A stretch of DNA of 64,000 nt from Undaria pinnatifida. Its lineage: Eukaryota; Sar; Phaeophyceae; Laminariales; Alariaceae. A program made the translations under genes and the position numbers. The notes beneath the pieces are model-generated. The model made no database searches and was not told where the DNA came from. It saw only the letters and a program-made list of their open reading frames with translations. The stretch is taken from the NCBI GenBank assembly GCA_012845835.1, contig JABAKD010000027.1, positions 10,500,790-10,564,789 on the forward strand. Direction: 5' to 3'. This document shows, one piece after another, positions 43,496 to 57,011 of the stretch (positions are counted from its first letter, which is position 1; each line of letters begins with the position of its first letter).

Positions 43496-44396
43496 CCGTT
43501 GGAGGATGAGTAAGAGGTGTGAGCATTATTCCATGAATAATATGTTTGAGTCATACGAGGAATTGTTCGTCAGGCCGCCACCCCACGCTACTTAAAGGGG
43601 CACGGGTGAGTAGGATGCTACTTGGCCTGTTGTTTTCTGGCCATGATCATCATTTGAATGCGACCAATTTTGCAATTGCAAGGGTTGAATGGTGTAAGTT
43701 ATACAGGGGGTTTTGGTCCGGTGGGCGGGCTTCCTCCAGCGGGACTGTCGTTGGCTGTTTTTAGGGCCTAGCTTGTTATCTTGGATGCCCTTTAGGTCTC
43801 GTCACTGCTGTGAAGAGCCAGGGAGGGTGTTAGTTTGGATCGTCACAGCACGACGGTTACAAAAGTTGTAGAGGATTGTGTATATGTTCGTAGGCGTTTT
43901 CATGCAATCTTCGTTTGGGAGGAGGGCCCATGCACTCTGCTCTCTGCTCTCTGCTCCTTCTCTCCTCTCTGCCCTCTAATGTAACGAAGATAAGAAAACT
44001 CGTCAGACCGCGTGGTGGTCAGGGTATCCGGGCTCGGACTCTACGAACATGCTACCGTATAGCAACCACGCGTTGCTCGTGTAAATATAGCGTATGTTAC
44101 TGGTGGTACCGGTGTGATCAGAGCACGGCTTCGCAATTAATGGTTTGGGTTGTCTGGCTTAATGTGTCACGTACAATCTTCTGCCCGTGAAACCCACGTG
44201 CTTGAAAGTGGTTCGGAGTACCCACGGAAGATAGATGGTTGTGCTCTTCTCCCAGTTGAAGGTCAGATTAATCTGTCACCATCTAGCGCTCAGTTTTATC
44301 GTCCATCCGGTTCCGACCCCATCCACAACATACGGGCACTGGTATGCCTCGCGAGAGATCTACTAATTGGTTTTAACACGCATCCGAATAGTTACG
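43496..44396. other. Copia downstream sequence, unassigned
   Basis: A possible LTR start lies at 43828 as noted for the copia remnant. A CTCTGCTCTCTGCTCTCTGCTC run lies near 43930. No gene is supported. Confidence 0.35.
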
Positions 44397-44730
44397 CCCC
44401 TGTAGTCTAATAGTGGTTACCCTGGAATGCTACTACAGTTGGTTTTGGGGTTCAAATCCCACGGGGGCGGGGCTTTGAGATTATTTGTAAAAAAAATGCT
44501 ATGAGCGACTGCTAATAACACAGCGTGGATAAGCGCAATTCGATGATGGTCGACAAAGGGAGAAAGGACCACAGTTTTCTCGCTATAAAAGCGAAAGCGC
44601 GTACCATACTGGGAGGGGGGGGGGAGAGCACTCTCAGTAACTTCGGATCTGATTTAAGTCTAGGGAGGGAGAAGGAGGCATAAAAAGAGCGAAGATAATA
44701 GATGGGATGAGCAAAAAAGAAAAGAAAAAA
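44397..44730 (+). mobile_element. SINE with tRNA-like head
   Basis: 44398-44470 looks like a tRNA. Its ends GCCCCTG and CGGGGGC can pair over 7 bp with one G-T. Box A is TAGTCTAATAGTGG and box B is GGTTCAAATCC. The anticodon-stem pairing has a mismatch and the T-loop is one base short. An unrelated body follows and ends in an A-rich tail (CAAAAAAGAAAAGAAAAAAG, about 44700-44730). I therefore prefer a tRNA-derived SINE over a functional tRNA gene. Confidence 0.6.
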
Positions 44731-47700
44731 GGGCGGCAGTACATTTTGGCGTCCCCTCGTCGTGATAGTTATTCTCACGATGCCACGTCATGGAGGCACC
44801 CATCTTAAAGAGCCGTCTAACAAGAAGTTCGCTTTCGTACGATACAACTAAAACCACAGAACAATTTCATATATGAACACTGGCAACGTGAACTCCGCTA
44901 GAACAGCCCAAGAGCAGTCGGGTACGGCCACGGGTCGGATGTTGCTTCCCCCAAGCTCTCTTTTCTCAAGCTTGTTTGCAATTCACCTCACCAGGTTATC
45001 TGGTGCAGCGTAGGTTTGAGAGTAGGTTATCTCCCCCGGTCCCCGGCATAGCTTTATCTAGGTGTCAGAGAAGGCTGATTGTTGGATTTTGCAGAAACGT
45101 GGTTTCATCAGGCTATGATGAACTACCTCGCGTCAGGGTATAGCCGAGTTTGGTACGGGATCTAGTAGGTCATGCGACGTACGGGAGTTTCCACGCAGTA
45201 ATGGTTGGTGAAATGGAGCTCTGTGCTCGAAATAAGCGGTTGGCAAGACGGAACATCGAGCAACAAGAACAAAAAAACGCGCCCGTGTTCGAAAGCGACC
45301 TGAGGTCACGGATGGAAGTCTTCCCAAAGGTCGCAACAGGACCAAAAGCCGTGGAACCGAGCATCGCAAAGTGTTTGTGGTGTTGTGAGAGGAATCTTAC
45401 GCTGAAATCTTCCGTCGTCGGCAGACGGACCGAAGACCCCGCTGTTGAGAAGGGGGGAAAAGGTGTTGTCACAATACTTTTTTCACAGTATGGCAGGGTG
45501 GGTATTTGGTTGGCCTTTCGTCAGTAGCTTGGAGGTATACTACGTGGACACATTCGTTCCTAGCCATTTTCGATCTAAAACGATACCTCGCAGCCCATAC
45601 CTAGGTCCATCTGGCAAGAACATCAACATGCGCGTCCCTTTGAGTAATAATATTCATCTGTCTTTCTTATCTGACTATATCATCGCCACCTCAAGGTCAA
45701 ATGTCTGTCCGTGTATCGCAGTTCAAGCCGTATGTTGCAAGACCTGTACATGACCAATGTCGACAGACCCGGCGCAGAAGCGGACGAGTTTGCAGCACGT
45801 TGGATCTCTTACTTTCATTTTGTCGCAAGAAGTCTCGAGTTGGTCACGACGGCCGTACAGCATTGCGTGGCTGCCCCCTCCCTGCCTCGAAGATTGAAAG
45901 CCGCTATCACAGAGTGAGCCCCCCCCTGCCCCGACCCGCTCCTGAACTCGCCTCGCATTTTTAATGCGCGTTGGATGCATCGGGCTCCATGCGCGTTTAG
46001 CCGGTTCAGAACTGCAAAACTGGTTCGACACTAACTCCAACTATTGTGTTCCCAAACGCGTGGGTGCACTCCAAAATAGGGAAACTGTTGGCGAGTGCGT
46101 ACCGGACATTGGTCGAGCAGCTATCATAGGTGTGCGTACTGACGTAATCGTTTCCCGCACGACATCATGACCAACGTTGGCCGCACTCGTCATAGCCCTC
46201 GATAGACGTGCATCGTGCCTAGAAACACCAAAACAAAGCCGTCGACACCGAGAACCCAACACATGGCCCACGACCAACCGCTGCGCAGCCCACAACGAGG
46301 GTGCCACTAAAAGACCCACCCGACCGGTTGGCCACCCTACGCATCCTAGTCAAGTGTGGCCCCGATACGTGCCGGTTTATGGATAACCACAAACGCCAAA
46401 CGTGGGACACGCAACGTAGCCGGGTGTTGTCACGTGAAGGGAATCATACCACAATCACAAGACAAACGCCCTTGGCTTTTGTTTTGCCCATCGGGTGATC
46501 GTCCCGTCCGTCCGCAATCCTCGTACCACACATTGATATCCCAAGCAACACACAACATGCAACACTACATGCAAGCTTACTCACGGGGCGCACGCCCGGC
46601 TGGAACGATCGTACGAAACCCATCACATAGTCAGAGGCGACATCATCAGCTTGTTAGGGGAGGGGGGGGGCAAGGGGTGCGCGAGTGGGTGCCGATCTCC
46701 ATCTGCCCAGCAAACCTTATTTCCTTGCTAATACCAGGTGAGTACCCCGCCAATGGCAAAGTTCGCGGTCTCACGAACACCTTCCACCGGCTGCTATTTT
46801 TCCTCCCCGACCTCACCTCCACCAAAGACCCGCTCTGTCGTAAAACAGGCGTAAACAGTGATTACCACAAATAACAGGTACCGGTATATACTGCTGCAGT
46901 TTCTTGCTGCGCGGTAAAACCATCCTTCAGAGTGCATATCGGGCCGGGGGTCGCGAAGCATAGGAGAAGTCAGCGCAGCTTGCTTTTGTGCTGCGGTACT
47001 GATCTAGCGTGTTTATCTGACCCGAGGCCGCAACGTACAATGTCTGCAGCTGTGAGCGTCCCTGCCTTGCGCGCTCTTTGCCGCAACTTGTTCGATGGCG
47101 ATTGGGCTTTAAACTCCCATTCATACCATCGCCCCCTGCTCTCGTCGTATTGTTCCGATACCCTCGTGCTACCTTGGCTACCCATGGACAGTTTTCCCAC
47201 ATATATTCATGTGACCTCTCTTATATGAAGGTCGTTCGTTGTCTTCAAGAACCGCCCTGCGATCGACGTGACGAACATGTACATGTCGAATATTCCATGT
47301 CCCCTTCCACCGAAATAACTCCGGACCGAAGCTTAGGGCCTACTAGCTGCTTGCTTTTCGCCTAACCCCCGGCCCCGCTGCCGACGGGGACACAAGCGAA
47401 CTCTTGCAACGCCAATGCATTGCCTGCCCAACCAAATGCCAACTGTTGAAGCCTAAAAACGTCAAATTCCAAACATGTTAACAAGTTACAATACCCTAAA
47501 CATGAGGGCATTAGTAAATTGAATATATATGGTCGTCCCCATAACGAGTCCTCGCCCCTCGCGGCGTCCAACGGGAGAGTCAACCCACGCTAGGGGTGCA
47601 GCAGAAGTTTCTGAACTCTTAGCATAAGGAGCTCAATGTCTCACCCGAAACAGGACTTCGAAGACAGCCGTTCGCGCAACCCGACCAACATATCTACGCG

Positions 47701-48893
47701 CTAGTCCTAAAAACGACCACTGTACTCTTGAAGTTACCATACTTCCCAGTACTGCCACGCTTGAGGAGCTCAACCGTACAGGTACGCTATTAGTTTATCC
47801 AATAACTGTAACCCCCGCGGTTGGATGACTCGGGACAACGCGCTACGATAGAGGTGCACACCACTTTTTCCCCGGGGTTTCCTCAATTTGGGAGCTTAAG
47901 AGCCTGCCCGAAAAAAACTGATTTGAAGAAAAATAAAACTGCTACCGGACTAAAACTCCCATGGCCCAGGTAAACGACGAGAATCATGCAAAAAAAAAAG
48001 TCGTATTTTCGACGATTTGGGGTCAAGGAGCCTCGTCATTCAGAAACCACTTCAGCCAAAAAGGCATACCTCTATTGGGGGGGGATATGCCCACCAAAGG
48101 AACAACACTAAATTCATTGGCCCGTAAACGGCATTCTTTAGGTTTCGCCGTAGGTTTATCATCAACACGGGAATGAATCAAGGCAAGAGAGGGCATGGAA
48201 AAGTTTGTCTTGGGCCTTAACCCGGCCGGTGACTTGTTCGCAGGTGCGCACAAAGGGGATCCTGACTCGCCTTCGGCACTGGCCCCCGCCTTTTGTGAAC
48301 ACAACGCGATTACCGCATGCAGTGCTCCCCTGTCTACTGTCGATTTTTCACACGGAAACGGGAACGTGCCGCAACCAGTTGGCTAGTGAAAAAAATAGGG
48401 GAAAAAACGGCTGCTATGCACCGAGTACACCCCATTCTGATCGCTACACGGTACAAAATACTACTACTGCCGTGGTGGGACATATCATGATAACTTCAAC
48501 AAATAACAACGCAACAGATGCAGCCTTACCGTGCCAACGAATATAACAGCGCCGCCTCCGCTCGGCGCACAAGCACTAAATACCCAAGCACGAACCTTCC
48601 TTACCAAAACAAATCTGTCCCGCCATGCACTCTTTCGTCGGCACTTAGTAAGAAGCTTGGCAAAAAGCCAAGCGCCGGCCACACGCACGTCATCCCGGCT
48701 CCCAAGTTCATCAAAAATTCGTAAGCCTACTACAACAGCATCGACCCAATCCAACAAAAGGCCGGCTAGATCCCCAACCCTTCACTTCGCCTCTCTTCTG
48801 CCCTCCACTATTCGTTCTCCACTGCCATTCGTCATCCATAGGGGTGGAACGAGCACTTCCATCGTCACGGCTGGGCATTTCGCGATCGCAGAG
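44731..48893. other. No gene recognised (4.2 kb)
   Basis: No repeat family listed elsewhere occurs here, and no open frame contains a domain I recognise. Candidates considered were 45150-45527 (125 codons, with a CLWCCERN motif) and 47961-48176. Neither has convincing splice or coding support. Undetected exons are possible. Confidence 0.4.
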
Positions 48894-51800
48894 CTACTTG
48901 GCTGGCGAGGGCAGGAGAAGTTCGGAGAAATGTCGGTATGCTCTTATCCTCTCCCCCGCGTACTTGATGTAGTCGAATCCCGCCGCGGCAGTTTCGCTCT
49001 GTTTCGGGAAAGGATGAGGAAGCCATCGCAGGGTGGGGGCGGGACACGTTTTTTTGCTCGAACCTTTTCGTTGACATATTAAGGGGCGGAAAGCGGGGAC
49101 AGAAATGGTATTCACATAGTTCCGATGACATATTCAGGGGCGGAGAGGAGGGAAACAACATGGTTCCTCGCGCAAATTCATTGGGTTTCAATCCTTCCTT
49201 TCCAACGGTTGAAGTCCAATCGCTTAATTTAGGCCCGTAAAGCGCGAGTTAGAGGAGACCCGAGAGGAGGTAACGTACGGGGTTGCTACAGCTAGAGGCG
49301 AGAAAAATCGGAGGTTTCTAGTAATATATTGCGGCTTTTTGCGTCCTGTGGGGGGGGGATTTGCCGCAATCGAGGCGTTCGGCAACGCGAGCATGTGTTT
49401 CTTTTATGGCTGCCATGTCTTCTTTCTGCTCAGGGCTGGCATTGTGAAAGGAAGCGGGCAGACGCTGTACAAACGGTGCGGCTATTGATGTCGGCGTGTA
49501 GAGAAGTGTGCAACGATCTGCTCTCGTCGCCGGGGGGGGTGGTCATACGGGTAAGGCTTTGCATTCGATCAGTATCAAGTGTTATGTCAGTTGGATCAAT
49601 GGACGGGGGGATGGGTAGTGGATGGATGGATGGATGGACGGATGGATGGATGGATGAGTGGACGAATGGACGGATGGATGGATGGATAGGTGGGTGGGTG
49701 GGTGGGTGGATGGGTGGGTAGGTGGGTGGGTGGGTGTATGGATGGGTAGGTCGGTGGGTGGGTGGGTGGGTGGGTGGGTGGGCGGGTGGGTGGGTGGGTG
49801 GGTGGGTGGGTGGGTGGGTGGGTGGGTGGGTGGGTGGGCGGGTGGGTGCGTGGGTGGGTGGGTGGATTGATGGATAGATGGATGGGTGGGTGGGTGGATG
49901 AAGAACCGGAGGGATGCATTGATGGGGGTGGGCGGGTGGATGAAGAACCGGAGTGATGCATTGATGCGCGGTTTCATGCCTGGATTGATAGAAAAACGGA
50001 TGAGCTCGGGGACGCAGATATCAGGGAGACGTCCCTCACCTTCGACTGAAGCAGCGACCAACTTGCCCACAAGAGATGCGACGCAAGCGAATACGCGTCG
50101 GCTTCCGTGACAAGTCCGTCCACCTCCTCCGCACTCACTTCAGTGTCAGGCACCTGACACATCACACAATAACGTCAATACGAAGGCGATGAAGTATGAT
50201 ACCAGAGAAGCTTTTGCGCCTCCAAGCCACTTTCCCGACTCCCAATCGTGTGGAACGGACGCGCGTCAGTGCCATCCATGGGTGCACGTTCAAGGGTGCA
50301 CGTTCAAGGGTGTGACCTGCAAGGAATACTGATCGGTATAATTGTCGGCCATAGCTTGGGGAGGGTTTTTCGGTTAAGATTTATGTTAATAAAATGGCCG
50401 ACACTACAATCTGCATGTACTGCGAAAGGCTGCGGGCTCATACTTGCATCCCCGGGTTATGTTTGGCTCGCGCCCGTAAGACGACACCGAAGCCCCAAGC
50501 GTGGCATTTCATTTCGCGAGGTAAAGAGCTGCAGACATATCTCTCGCCGAGGGGGAGGTGGCAGGGTTATGGTATGGGGACTTCAGCCGAAGGGACCCAC
50601 CTATCATCAATAGACTATTTGGGCCGTGGAGAAGTCAACAAAGCAGACGTGCGTGTTCATTAGCAGGTGTATTCATACCTAATGAGCTACAGGACACGAT
50701 AGTACTAAAGACTTAGGGCGTTGGCGGTTTTGGGCGTGAGGTTGTTCAAAGCTAAACCAAAGAAAAATACCTCGAAGCATCTTAGTAGCCTGGAATTACA
50801 GCAGTGTAGACACTCCCTGTCTCACACAAACAGTTTTGGCCTGGCGCAAACCTCTATCCCCATAACAACTGCAATCACGTTTCAGGGGACAGCATACCGT
50901 CGAGGGAATCATCGGGAAATAAGGCATGAACAAAATGTTACATAGTGTGCTTGTTATCGTCAGAGTCGACCAAGGAGCCTAACAGGTTGGGCACAAAGGA
51001 GTTCCTTCTGGCGAACAAAGTATACACTTTGGCGCTCTCAGCGCCAACCCCGTCACGTGTCAGCAATCAACTGGGGCAGCCTTTCTCACGGACTGCAGTT
51101 GCCAGGAGGCGGCAGCATGTAGGCAAATAGGTGGGCCAAGATATTCACAATTGCGACATTTATTTTTTTTCTGGAAGCTTGAGAGCTAGAGCCGGCAATC
51201 ACTACACCGAAAAACGATATTCTAGCGAAACACACTCAGCTTAACGCCGATGAAGCTTAAAGGCGGCAAACCCCCTGGAAAAACAAAACGGCCGGCACAA
51301 ACTGTCGCGTAGCTAGCCAGGCAGAAATTTTGGAGACCCAGCAACAGCGAAACAAGATAACCCACCCTAGACACAATGGAATCTCATTTGCTTTGTTCGT
51401 ATGGACTACTTGATTGTTCGTTGCGTTTGTTTATGCCTTTCCATATACAAGTCGCCCCTCCCTATATGGCTGAGCCTGTCTTGGAACAGTGGACTAAATT
51501 AAAGCGCGCCTTGATGTTCCCAGGACAATCCAACGGGCGCATAGTGTTTTGTCGCGGGCTGCGCGAAGGTGGGCGAAGGCAGGCAGGCGGACAAACAGAA
51601 GCTCACCCCGTTGATCGTGCCCAGGTACGCCCGGCAGTACCGCCTCCGCTCTTCCATCGAGGGGTACCGCTCCAAATCCAGCTTGTGGGATTCCTCCGCA
51701 GCGTAGTCGGCCATCCACTCGCAGAAATGGTTCCCGACGTCGAATCCACGGGGGTTGTACCCGGAATACTCGTAGTCGATCAGAGACACAGGGCGACCAG

Positions 51801-54800
51801 ATGTTTGACTAGGGAATGGCGCCGGGGTGTCCCCGTTGGCACCGGCCGTCTTCCTCGCAGCATCGCCAGTCGAAGCGGCCGCGGAGGACTTCCCCTTGTA
51901 CATAATGTTTCCGCTCTGTACCGAGGGCGGCGCAAAAACGAGACGTAGTGGGTGGGTGGGTGGGTGGTTAGTGGGTGGTTGGGTTTCGGGCAAAACGTAA
52001 GATCAACCTCGGGGTTTTATTTCTGTTTGCAAAGTTTTGATGCCAGGTGCGTATTACATGTGCCGAGGGCATTGTGTGCTCGCAATGAGTCAGCAGTGCG
52101 CCACCCCAAGAGTCAGCGATCGCCCGAAAAAAATCCCAGACCTGGGGCAGCAGTTGCTGCGGTGAGCGGAGGATAAACCATCGCCGAATATCAACCGCCA
52201 GTCAAGAAACCACCGCAACCTACGGACTTATCGGGCCAATCCCCTTCTCCCTCCCGTTTCACGTCCACGCTATTAATAAGGCTAACTTTGATTCCTCCAC
52301 CCCCCCCATCGCTGACGGGAGATTAACCGAACCGACGCCATATAAACGAACCTTTACGGCGCACGTCACGTCGCCCGTTCCGCCTACAAGATAGGCCTCA
52401 AACTGCATACTTGGAGACAAACCAAGTAAGGACGGGTGGGAGAGGTGGAGCAAAAGCGCCATCGACTACGAATATAGACGCGGGTCCCTCGGGTAAAAAA
52501 ATAGTACAATAGCCCCACCTGGAGGTCGTTGTGGCAGAATACCGTCTTCGACGGTACCCCCTCCTCCAACCGCTCCCGCAGCTCCGCCACCATCTTGCCA
52601 AGCTCCACCACGTCCACGCCCCCGAAGAAGTCCCCGCAGACATCCATCGCCTTCCCGTGGAAATCCTGCGTGTAAGAGGGGCAGGGAAAGGTGGCCGGAA
52701 CCTTGACTCCTCCAGAACCGCAACCGCATTCTTCGAAACAACATTGGATTAGTCTGGGATGCGGGATCGTTTTTGAAGTAGGGAAAACGGCACTGTGGTG
52801 GAGGGTGCATTATGTATCCACTTGGCCGCGCCAGCAGTGTATCATGCTGGCCGTCGCGCGCAGCCAAGGGGGTAGGCATTACTGTGCCTGTATCCGTGTT
52901 TCGACGGAAGCGACTTCTCCAACCGTCACGGCGTCTGAGGCAGGCAAGCTTTGCAGGTGCCCCGGTGTATAATAGAGGGGTAGCGGAAGCAAACCCCGCT
53001 TTCCATGCTGCTGAAAAATCACGCGTCATTTACCCACCTCAAGCGTCCGAAAGATGAGCGGGTCTCGATCCCCTGTATCCATATCCAGGGCGTGCAGCTT
53101 CGCCATTTGCCTTCGATCGACGATGGGCCAGAGGGGAGAGGCGAGAGGGGGGCTGGTTAGCCGGAAACAAATAGAAGAACAAGAAAGGCAGCTGGCACAC
53201 CGATAGACAAGAATCGCCGCTGCAGGAAGAGATGATAACCAAACACAAAGAATAGACAAAAAACACGATTGGAGAGGAATCGCGACGAGTGGAAAGGCAG
53301 CTGTCAGCCCCCGTAGGTCACCCGCCTTTTTCGCCCTACGCCAAGCGCCAATCCCAAGACCTTGGGTTCTACCTCCAAAGCCCGAAGCCAACCACATCCC
53401 GAGCCGCAGCCTCCACCTTTACAACCACATTACGAGCTGCAGCCCTTACCCTCCCCACGGGACCCCACCCCACGCCACCCCACCCCACTCCACCCCCCAC
53501 CCTACCCCACTCCCTCACGCACCGGTGCAAGGGCGGCAAAAGGGGTCTGAACGGCTTGCTATACACACAAAAATATTACCGTTAACTCTGTACCTGCAGC
53601 GGAACACACTTGCGTATCAATCTGGATGCAAAGCTAAACGGTCGCATTTATGAGTGAACAAACCTACCGTACCAATTGAAAATAATTATCTTTGAATTTC
53701 ACACATGTGGCTGATTTTTTGCAATCGTTTCGGTATAGTTGATACGACAAACAGTAAAAGTCTGCGGCAGGTTGGCCTCACCTGGCGACGAGGTCCGAAA
53801 TCAGCGGGCGATGCATGTCTTCCGCGTCCAGGGCCTGGGCCAATCACAACGGGCGAGGACAAAAAGCGCGAGGAGCAAGGCCAGGAAGAGTCCGGGAGGC
53901 GAGATCATGATTGGTAAAACATTGTACAGCGGCGTAATTTTGGACCTTTACGTCGTCGAGAACAACGGAATCATCAGTCGTTTCGCTCATACTTCGTATC
54001 ACCTTTCCCTCCAGAAACTCTTCCACCCGCCCGTCCTCGAGCGTCGCCAGCAGGGCCGGCCCGAAGCCAAGCTCGCCGAGGACCTTGGCCACCTTCAGCT
54101 CGTTCTCTCTGCTGAAGAACATCTTCCGCGGCAACGGGGGGGCATAGGACGTACGCACGCGGCGGCATGCGGTCACCGTTATCGCCAAGGCCAAAGTCAC
54201 GTCCACGGTCACAATCGTAGGCGCGAGAAAATAGGAAACAACGAGTAAATCAAGTAAACGGGAATGCGAAGCGCCGTCTGGAGAGAGGCTCCGAAGAGGC
54301 AGGCGCTAGCTGAGACAGGACTCGGTCTCAGAGAGAGGAGGTGGTGCTGGAGATGCTGTAGGGGCAGCAGCATCATTTGTAAGTCGTAATATTCGTGGAT
54401 AACCGGCCGCGAGCGTCCCGCACGGTTTTTCTTGCGGGAAACAGAACGGAACGAACCGAGCTGGGTCTGGCAGAGCAGGGTACAGGCGAGCCGAGCTGAG
54501 CATATTACACCAAGCTGAACAACCGACCCGACCCAGCCCGAGAACCGAACCGAACCGAACCGAACCGAACCGAGCACGGCGGCGGCGTGTACACTTTTCT
54601 GCTCAGAGCCCCAAGGGTGGTTGGAAGCACCGAAAGGATAGGAAATAAACGGAAAATAAAGGACAGGCCGAACGAGCGACCGATGCCACGCGAGCGGAGA
54701 GTCACGAGGCGGCCGAGAAGGCAGGTCGCCAGCAGCCTCGATGGACGCAGAGAGGGAAGGCTGAGGAAATCAGCCAAAACCATATAGCTCTCGCCGGTAC

Positions 54801-55601
54801 AGCTGCCATGTCTGATGGAGACATGCTTTTCTGTTCTTCATCGCCGAGAGGCAACGCGGGTGGAAAATGTTCATGTTCGAGAACAGGTGGAACACGCACA
54901 CACGTGATATGCATACCATAGATACCAGGTACAGCCATCGAAACGGGAGCCAGAGTTCGGAGCGAAAAATACCGAGGATTTATCTCCAAGGTAATTGGCA
55001 TTTCAGAGGTCAGAGCAACCTACCGCGGTCCCGACATGTTGCACATACACGGCATCGCTCAGACACCTACATGCACCACCCCACGAGAAGCACCCGAAGT
55101 ATAACAGGAATAGAAAACGCCGCCTCGAAAATGCATGCGCTACGTAATCACCGCAAAAAGACCACCGGAAGAGGGCTAAAAACTGCAAGCCGTTTAAAAG
55201 TACATTCAATACGCCCTCCTGCTCCCCCCCCACCTTACATGCCCATCTTCCTCCATTCCCCAGCCAACCAGCTCCCTCCACCGTACCCCCCCCCCCCCCC
55301 CCTCCCCCCTCGTTCCTCCGCCCCCCGCCTCCCTATGCGCCCCTCCCCCACCACCTACTCCCCCCCCTTCCCCTAGTCCTTATTCCTCGCCCCTCCTCCA
55401 CCTCGTACTCCCCCCCACCCCTATTAACAGTTCTCATTTCTCACCTCGGTTCCCTCACCGTAGCTTCGGAGAAGCACCGTACTGTTGTCGCCGCTCGGCT
55501 TGGAGCACCGAAACACGGCGTTCGTCATGCCCCCGGTGAGCGCCTTCATGGCGAAGCCGTCTTCGACGCCGTCCCACCCAGGCGTCGTCGCGCGCAGCGC
55601 G
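48894..55601 (-). CDS. Choline/ethanolamine kinase, 8 exons, N-terminal exon missing
   Basis: The enzyme phosphorylates choline and/or ethanolamine with ATP, the first step of the CDP-choline/CDP-ethanolamine (Kennedy) pathway. Exons: 55601-55445, 54122-54003, 53834-53782, 53110-53038, 52665-52519, 51915-51607, 50153-50040, 48998-48894 (TAG stop). All introns are GT-AG and phase is kept at every junction, giving about 358 residues. Motifs in order: [13 protein letters not shown] (nucleotide-binding loop), [50 protein letters not shown], then the Brenner-type catalytic motif HNDLQSGNIM, whose Asp is the expected base. [23 protein letters not shown] supplies the Mg-binding Asp, followed by [17 protein letters not shown] and [11 protein letters not shown]. 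Usual family length is 350-450, so one short N-terminal exon is missing, upstream of 55601. The sequence does not separate choline from ethanolamine preference. No signal peptide or membrane segment is seen in the part present; a cytosolic location is expected. Confidence 0.9.
49580..49970 (+). repeat. GGTG/GGAT minisatellite in kinase intron
   Basis: (GGATGGAT)n-type units (about 49620-49690) pass into (GGGT)n (49690-49870) and then GGATGAAGAACCGGAG(G/T)GATGCATTGATG duplicated (about 49895-49970). The array lies wholly inside the last intron of the kinase gene (50039-48999). Long THPP-repeat open frames on the minus strand are by-products. Confidence 0.9.
54535..54577 (+). repeat. (CCGAA)n microsatellite in kinase intron 1
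   Basis: GAACCGAACCGAACCGAACCGAACCGAG lies within the intron 55444-54123. That intron also holds a C-rich tract near 55225-55430. Confidence 0.85.
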
Positions 55602-57011
55602 CTAACAGCGACACAAACGACAACGAACGGCGTTCCAGCAGCGGTTAGCGAAATGCGATTGGTGATAGGACATTAGAGGTTGCCAAATAGCCATTGGGGA
55701 TCGGGGATTAGCGACTACCGATGAGCGCTTAACGACTATCAAGTCGTGATCACTAAGCAAGGTACTAGGGGCCAGGTTTCAGATAATGGCCATGGACGAT
55801 GAACGGCTAAGGAATAGAGAAATCGATCATCCATCAGCGTATTGGAAGAAACCTGGGGTACCAAAGGATTTGTTTGGGCGCATCCGCGGTAATGACATAA
55901 AAAATAACGGACCTTGCAGCGGGGGGCTAGAAGTATGCGAACACAGCAGTTAAATTTGAGTAGCTGACAGGGAGGCACATTTTCTCCCGCCCCAAGCCAA
56001 GGACTATCATTCATGAACGCCAGTTCAATGTGTTGACGTAAATATACTTCCTTCGTGCCCTTTCATGGATACCCCCGCAGCTGCAATTTAGGCGGAGTGC
56101 CAGCGAAGAAGGCATTAGGGCCGTTCTTATCGGAGACCCTTTTTTGCTTTAAATTCATTTCCTAAATTTCCATATTTGTTAAATGTGTCTTAAAATACGG
56201 AGGCGTTCTGTCATAATTTGTGAAATTCTTCAGCCCCAAAAAATATCACAGATTGGGAAATCCTGTCGTCGATTTTCATATTTCGAAGGCAGTGCTTCGA
56301 CAAGCGCCGTGGCTCAACGCTGGGACCATCGGGTAGCTTTAAACGTTGACCAGGTTGGTCCAACATTATGAACGGCCATTGGTGCGTACTTGGCATGTGA
56401 AAACGGGAGGCAAGGAGCGGACAAGACGGGCCGGAGTGACGCGTCCTGATAGCACTGCAGCAGCAGCGGCGGCAGCAGCAGAACGCAGTGAATACTGCTA
56501 ATGCTATACGCAGCAGTGCTAAACGCCGCCAATCCTCCGTGCGCACTGGACGAGGGCGATTCAGCTTAGCTCATTTCCTTTCCTTCTGGAAAACTCTTGG
56601 GGTTTGGGGCAGCTGGATCCTTGACGCAGAGACGAGAGCGAGCATGCTCAGCTCGTTTTCCATTGGAGACTCCCAAGGCTTGGGGCAGCTGGGCCCCTTG
56701 GGGCAATTGGGCCTTCGGATACGCCGCGTACTGCATGCTCGACTATGGATCTGTTGATCTGTGTTAGTTACTTTCGTAAGGGTGCACCATTACATCAACA
56801 GCATATATTCGTATAAAACCTAACCACGTACTGCGCATTCGGTATTCCGGCGTACATGGTCCATTTACCATCTGTGCGAAGTCAACCACCCGTACTTCTG
56901 CTGCGTATCGTAGAGGTGGTGCCCGCATACCAATTAACCGGGTACTCGCGAGTATTATCCGGCCTGCAAATACCCGTCACGGGTACGAGTAGCACTTCAC
57001 AATCGCTACTT
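55602..57011. other. Upstream of kinase; no exon identified
   Basis: The missing first exon of the kinase should lie here or beyond. It must end in phase 2 to fit the exon at 55601. I could not pick one with confidence. A GCAGCAGCGGCGGCAGCAGCAG run lies near 56458-56480. Confidence 0.4.

Noticed and set aside
44398-44470. Functional tRNA gene
   Set aside because: The anticodon-stem mismatch, short T-loop and attached body with A-rich tail favour a SINE head.
45150-45527. 125-codon frame with a CLWCCERN motif
   Set aside because: One Cys pair is suggestive, but no second metal-binding pair, splice context or family match is visible.
47961-48304. Open frames on both strands just downstream of the kinase
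   Set aside because: Neither strand shows a recognisable domain or splice signals, and the two frames overlap fully.
49582-50070. Long minus-strand open frame of repeated THPPTHPP text
   Set aside because: It is a translation of the GGTG/GGAT array in a kinase intron. Only its right part overlaps the real exon at 50153-50040, in another frame.
50394-50663. 89-codon frame with CMYCERL on the plus strand
   Set aside because: It lies within a kinase intron on the opposite strand with no domain match or independent support.
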